DNA from: Amycolatopsis methanolica 239 | GTDB taxonomy: Bacteria > Actinomycetota > Actinomycetes > Mycobacteriales > Pseudonocardiaceae | DNA length: 64,000 bases | Reading direction: 5' to 3' | Assembly: GCF_000739085.1 (NCBI RefSeq) | Contig: NZ_CP009110.1 | Span: forward strand, 310,001-374,000 | Shown here: positions 61,668 through 64,000 of the stretch, in pieces | Layout: the number at the start of each line of letters is the position of its first letter | Numbering within the stretch: the stretch's first letter is position 1 | Translations under genes and position numbers: made by a program | The notes under the pieces: generated by a model | The model's database searches: none | Seen by the model: the letters and a program-made list of their open reading frames with translations, nothing else | What the model was told of the DNA's origin: nothing

Positions 61668-61732
61668 AGAGCACCGCTCTTGACAGTGGTCCCCCTGAGG
61701 TGTTCACTGATCTCAACAGAGAGCACCGCTCT
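61668..61732. promoter_or_regulatory. Two TetR operators flanking a -35 element
   Basis: AGAGC-ACC-GCTCT occurs at 61668-61680 and 61720-61732, 52 bp apart. The first overlaps a consensus -35 TTGACA (61680-61685) reading toward the reductase; the second lies in its 5' leader and has a longer 6-bp arm (GAGAGC/GCTCTC). Occupation of both would block transcription. Confidence 0.75.
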
Positions 61733-61750
61733 CGCCGAAGGGAGACCCAG

Positions 61751-62194
61751 ATGGACCGCTACCTCAAGCCGGGCAAGGGCGACGGCGTCTTCAACGTGGC
61801 CGTGCAGTTCCTGACCAAGCTGGGCGTGAGCCTGGCAGGCAGCCGCGTGCTGCTGGTCCGCGGCCGCAAGTCGGGGGAGATCCGGTCGACGCCGGTGAAC
61901 CTGCTGAAGGTCGGCGGGCAGCGCTACCTCGTCGCGCCGCGCGGGCAGACGCAGTGGGTGCGCAACCTGCGCGCGGCGGGCGAAGGGCAGCTGCGGGTCG
62001 GGCGGCGGGTCGAGACTTTCCGGTTCGCCGAACTGGCCGACGACGAGAAGCCGGTGATCCTGCGCGCCTACCTCAAGCGGTGGGCGTGGGAGGTCGGCCG
62101 GTTCTTCGAGGGCGTCGACCACCGGTCGCCCGACGAGGTGCTGCGCGGTATCGCGCCCGGCTTCCCGGTCTTCCGGATCACAGAAAGCGCTTGA
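61751..62194 (+). CDS. Deazaflavin (F420)-dependent nitroreductase, Ddn family
   Basis: 147 aa. VLLVRGRKSGEIRSTPVNLLKVGGQRYLVAPRG, then TQWVRNLRAAGEGQLRVG, is the diagnostic core of Ddn-like F420H2-dependent reductases. A GGGAGA RBS precedes the ATG. Probably repressed by the divergent TetR. Its last 17 bp overlap the end of the convergent hydrolase gene. Confidence 0.9.
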   Translation: MDRYLKPGKGDGVFNVAVQFLTKLGVSLAGSRVLLVRGRKSGEIRSTPVNLLKVGGQRYLVAPRGQTQWVRNLRAAGEGQLRVGRRVETFRFAELADDEKPVILRAYLKRWAWEVGRFFEGVDHRSPDEVLRGIAPGFPVFRITESA

Positions 62195-63014
62195 GGTGCG
62201 CGAGCAGCGCCTCCGGTTGTTCCTCGGCGAGGAAGTGGCCGCACTCGGGCAGGCCCTCGCCGGTGACGTCCTCGGCGTACTCCCGCCAGATGTCCAAAGC
62301 GGGCAGTGAGCCGAGCAGTCCGGCCTGTCCCCACAACGCGAGCACCGGCATCGTGAGCTTGCGCCCGGCGTCGGCGTCGTCGTGTTCGGCGTCGTCCGGG
62401 AAGGACGCGCGGTAGTCGTCGAAACCGGCACGCAGGGCGCCCGGAGCGGAGAACGCGCGGACGTACTCGGCGATCGCGTCCGGGTCGAGGCCCTGCCGCT
62501 GGTAGGTCCAGCGCTCGAAGAAGTACCCCAGGTAGGCCGCGATGTCCTTGCCCGCCAGCAGTTCCGGCAGGTCGGGTTGCAGGTGGAACAGCCAGTGCCA
62601 GTAGCCGCGGCCGACACCGGCGTCGAGCCGCGGCCACATCTCGCGGGTCGGGATGATGTCGAGCACGGCCAGGTGCTCCACCTCGTCCGGCCGGTCCAGC
62701 GCCCAGCGGTGCGCGACGCGGCCGCCGCGGTCGTGCCCGACCACGCTCGCCGACGCGAAGCCGAGCTCGTGCAGCAGGGCGGAGACGTCGGCGGCCATGG
62801 TGCGTTTGTCGAAGCCCGTCCGCGGCTTGTCGGTGAGCCCGTAGCCGCGCAGGTCCGGCGCGATGACGGTGTGGTCGCGCGCGAGCGCGTCGAAGATCCG
62901 GTGCCAGCAGTAGGAGGTCTGGGGCCAGCCGTGCAGCAGGACGACCGGCGGGCCCTCGCCGGCTCGCCGGTAGTGCATGCGGATGCCGTTGACGGCCGCC
63001 ATGTGCGAGTCCAT
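62178..63014 (-). CDS. Alpha/beta hydrolase, fluoroacetate dehalogenase/epoxide hydrolase-like
   Basis: 278 aa. LLHGWPQTSYCWHRIFDALA, PDLRGYGLTDKP, and nucleophile Asp in GHDRGGRVAHRWALDRP. HDRGGR with an Asp nucleophile separates it from serine esterases; the closest pattern is fluoroacetate dehalogenase. CGHFLAEEQP carries the catalytic His. Divergent from a CGNR regulator across a palindromic site. Confidence 0.85.
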   Translation of the reverse strand: MDSHMAAVNGIRMHYRRAGEGPPVVLLHGWPQTSYCWHRIFDALARDHTVIAPDLRGYGLTDKPRTGFDKRTMAADVSALLHELGFASASVVGHDRGGRVAHRWALDRPDEVEHLAVLDIIPTREMWPRLDAGVGRGYWHWLFHLQPDLPELLAGKDIAAYLGYFFERWTYQRQGLDPDAIAEYVRAFSAPGALRAGFDDYRASFPDDAEHDDADAGRKLTMPVLALWGQAGLLGSLPALDIWREYAEDVTGEGLPECGHFLAEEQPEALLAHLKRFL

Positions 63015-63025
63015 GTCTCACCTTC

Positions 63026-63046
63026 CTAACCGGTTATGACGGTTAG
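63026..63046. promoter_or_regulatory. Operator-like palindromes before the CGNR gene
   Basis: TAACCGGTTA (63027-63036) is a perfect 10-bp palindrome, and CTAACC (63026-63031) also pairs with GGTTAG (63041-63046). Thus three half sites, GGTTA, lie 12 bp upstream of both divergent starts. Probable binding site of the CGNR protein. Confidence 0.6.
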
Positions 63047-63058
63047 AGTACGCTGGAC

Positions 63059-63610
63059 GTGGTGAAGGCGCAGTGGGTTTTCGACGGCGGTCGCCCGTGC
63101 CTGGACCTGGTGAACACGCTCCGGGACCGGCACCGCGGCGGTCGTGAGCTGCTGACCTCGCCGTCCGCGCTGGTCGAGTGGCTGGTGCTCGCCGGTCTGC
63201 TGCCCCGGCCGGTGACCGCGCCGGCGGACTCGCTCGCGGTGGCGATCGCGCTGCGGGAAGCCGTCGACCGGGTCGCGCGGGGGGCGGGGCGGCCTGTCGA
63301 CGTGCGCCTGCTGAACCGGCACGCGCGCAACGCGCCGGTGCCGCAGTTGCGGATCGACGGCGACGGCGTGGCGCACCGGCGGCTGGACGCGCCGGACCCC
63401 GTCGAAGGCGCGTTCGGCACGCTGGCGGTCGACGCGATCGACCTGGCGACCAGTGAGGCCGACGTCCGGATCTGCGCCTATGACGACTGCGGGCTGCGGT
63501 TCGCGGACACCTCGCCGAAGCGCAACCGCCAGTGGTGCTCCATGTCGCGCTGTGGCAACCGGGCGAAGGCGCGTGCCCACTACGCCCGCACCCGCACCCG
63601 CGGCCGTTGA
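63059..63610 (+). CDS. CGNR zinc-finger regulator
   Basis: 183 aa. N-terminal ABATE-like domain (GRPCLDLVNTLRDRH, LREAVDRVARGAG), then the CGNR finger: ICAYDDCGLRFADTSPKRNRQWCSMSRCGNRAKARAH with four cysteines. Such proteins are transcription regulators usually beside hydrolases or reductases. GTG start (63059 or 63062). Confidence 0.88.
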   Translation: MVKAQWVFDGGRPCLDLVNTLRDRHRGGRELLTSPSALVEWLVLAGLLPRPVTAPADSLAVAIALREAVDRVARGAGRPVDVRLLNRHARNAPVPQLRIDGDGVAHRRLDAPDPVEGAFGTLAVDAIDLATSEADVRICAYDDCGLRFADTSPKRNRQWCSMSRCGNRAKARAHYARTRTRGR

Positions 63611-63635
63611 CGTTCTTCCACCCCGCCTTGTAGTT

Positions 63636-63651
63636 TGAAACGCATGTTTCA
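63636..63651. promoter_or_regulatory. Palindrome before the SDR remnant
   Basis: TGAAAC (63636-63641), GCAT, GTTTCA (63646-63651): perfect 6-bp arms, a common TetR operator shape. The regulator gene is not in the window, and the controlled gene is broken. Confidence 0.55.
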
Positions 63652-63670
63652 GAGAGGTGGTGGCGGATGG

Positions 63671-63956
63671 GTGCGCCACTTCGGACGGCTCGACGTCCTC
63701 GTGAACAACGCGGGTAGCGCGAGCGACGACCTGATCGACCGGATCGTCGACACCAACCTCAAGGCGCCGCTGCGCCTGGCCCGCGAGGCGTTCGCCCAGC
63801 TCGTCCTGAACCGGGGCGTGATCGTCAACATCAGCTCGATCGCGGAGTTCCAGGCCCAGCGCGACGTGCCGGCGTACGTGGCCGGCATGGCCGGGCTCGG
63901 CGGCGTACGTCACCGGCACGACGATCGTCGTCGACGGCGGCCGCACCGCGTACTGA
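63671..63956 (+). pseudogene. Short-chain dehydrogenase remnant
   Basis: FGRLDVLVNNAGSA, DTNLKAPLRLAREAF, GVIVNISSIAEFQ and VPAYVAGMAGL are SDR blocks, but the N-terminal cofactor loop (TGxxxGIG) is absent and the YxxxK lysine reads Met. After AGL the frame changes and only the family's last residues (GTTIVVDGGRTAY) are found, ending at 63956. So the front 80 residues and a middle piece are deleted. Confidence 0.75.
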
Positions 63957-64000
63957 CGCGGCAACCGGCGGCGCCCCGCACCCAGGGACGCCGCCGGCCG

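Overview
The window is very GC-rich, has third-position G/C bias, many GTG starts, 4-bp ATGA-coupled operons, F420-type enzymes, DtxR-type iron control, a proteasome-era actinobacterial gene complement and a large share of TetR-family regulators. This points to a chromosomal segment of a filamentous actinobacterium, most likely Pseudonocardiaceae (Amycolatopsis-like). That assignment is an inference from gene content; no 16S gene is present.

Layout. 0-2.7 kb: a DnaA-box-like cluster, an XRE/ImmA-IrrE regulator-protease pair facing a DUF2188 gene across two identical-type operators, and a truncated MFS exporter beside its TetR regulator. 3-6.9 kb: copper/nickel block (CsoR, NiCoT permease, CopZ, CopA) with a repeated candidate CsoR operator. 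7-18 kb: housekeeping and accessory enzymes (FAD oxidoreductase, CoA-transferase, pyruvate oxidase-type ThDP enzyme, frameshifted Ppx/GppA, CutA, secreted GH1, MBL hydrolase, PPOX enzyme). 18-22 kb: a siderophore ABC importer under an iron box. 22-28.5 kb: aldehyde dehydrogenase, ABC exporter with GbsR/MarR regulator, TetR with a frameshifted NAD(P)-binding gene, SGNH hydrolase.

28.6-34.6 kb is the most unusual part: a cytosolic papain-like protease, a protein with five GVYDPNT repeats that shares the protease's C-terminal domain, a chagasin-like cysteine-protease inhibitor, an ECF sigma factor, a small adaptor-like protein and a TPR-CHAT (caspase-like) protease. The same 13-bp promoter-like element precedes both the protease gene and the sigma gene, so the six genes look like one sigma-controlled protease module.

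34.6-46.6 kb: an Rv0910/Rv0909-like SRPBCC-antitoxin pair, TyrA, M20 amidohydrolase, TadA with its associated protein, tRNA-Ser(CGA), a secreted endonuclease, then an operon of two small helical proteins, a cytosolic FtsK/EccC-like ATPase and a coiled-coil protein, closed by tRNA-Ser(GGA). 46.6-57 kb is rich in broken genes: a frameshifted methyltransferase, a decayed D-amino-acid catabolic locus around an intact IclR regulator, and a tryptophanase pseudogene fused to a radical SAM remnant, with an EAL-CBS-GGDEF protein between them. 57-64 kb: lipoprotein-like GH3 hexosaminidase, phosphoribosyltransferase/hydrolase operon, methyltransferase, TetR plus deazaflavin-dependent reductase with twin operators, dehalogenase-like hydrolase facing a CGNR regulator, and an SDR remnant at the edge.

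About nine genes in 64 kb are frameshifted, truncated or fused. Some single-base lesions could be sequencing errors, but the multi-lesion loci cannot be explained that way.
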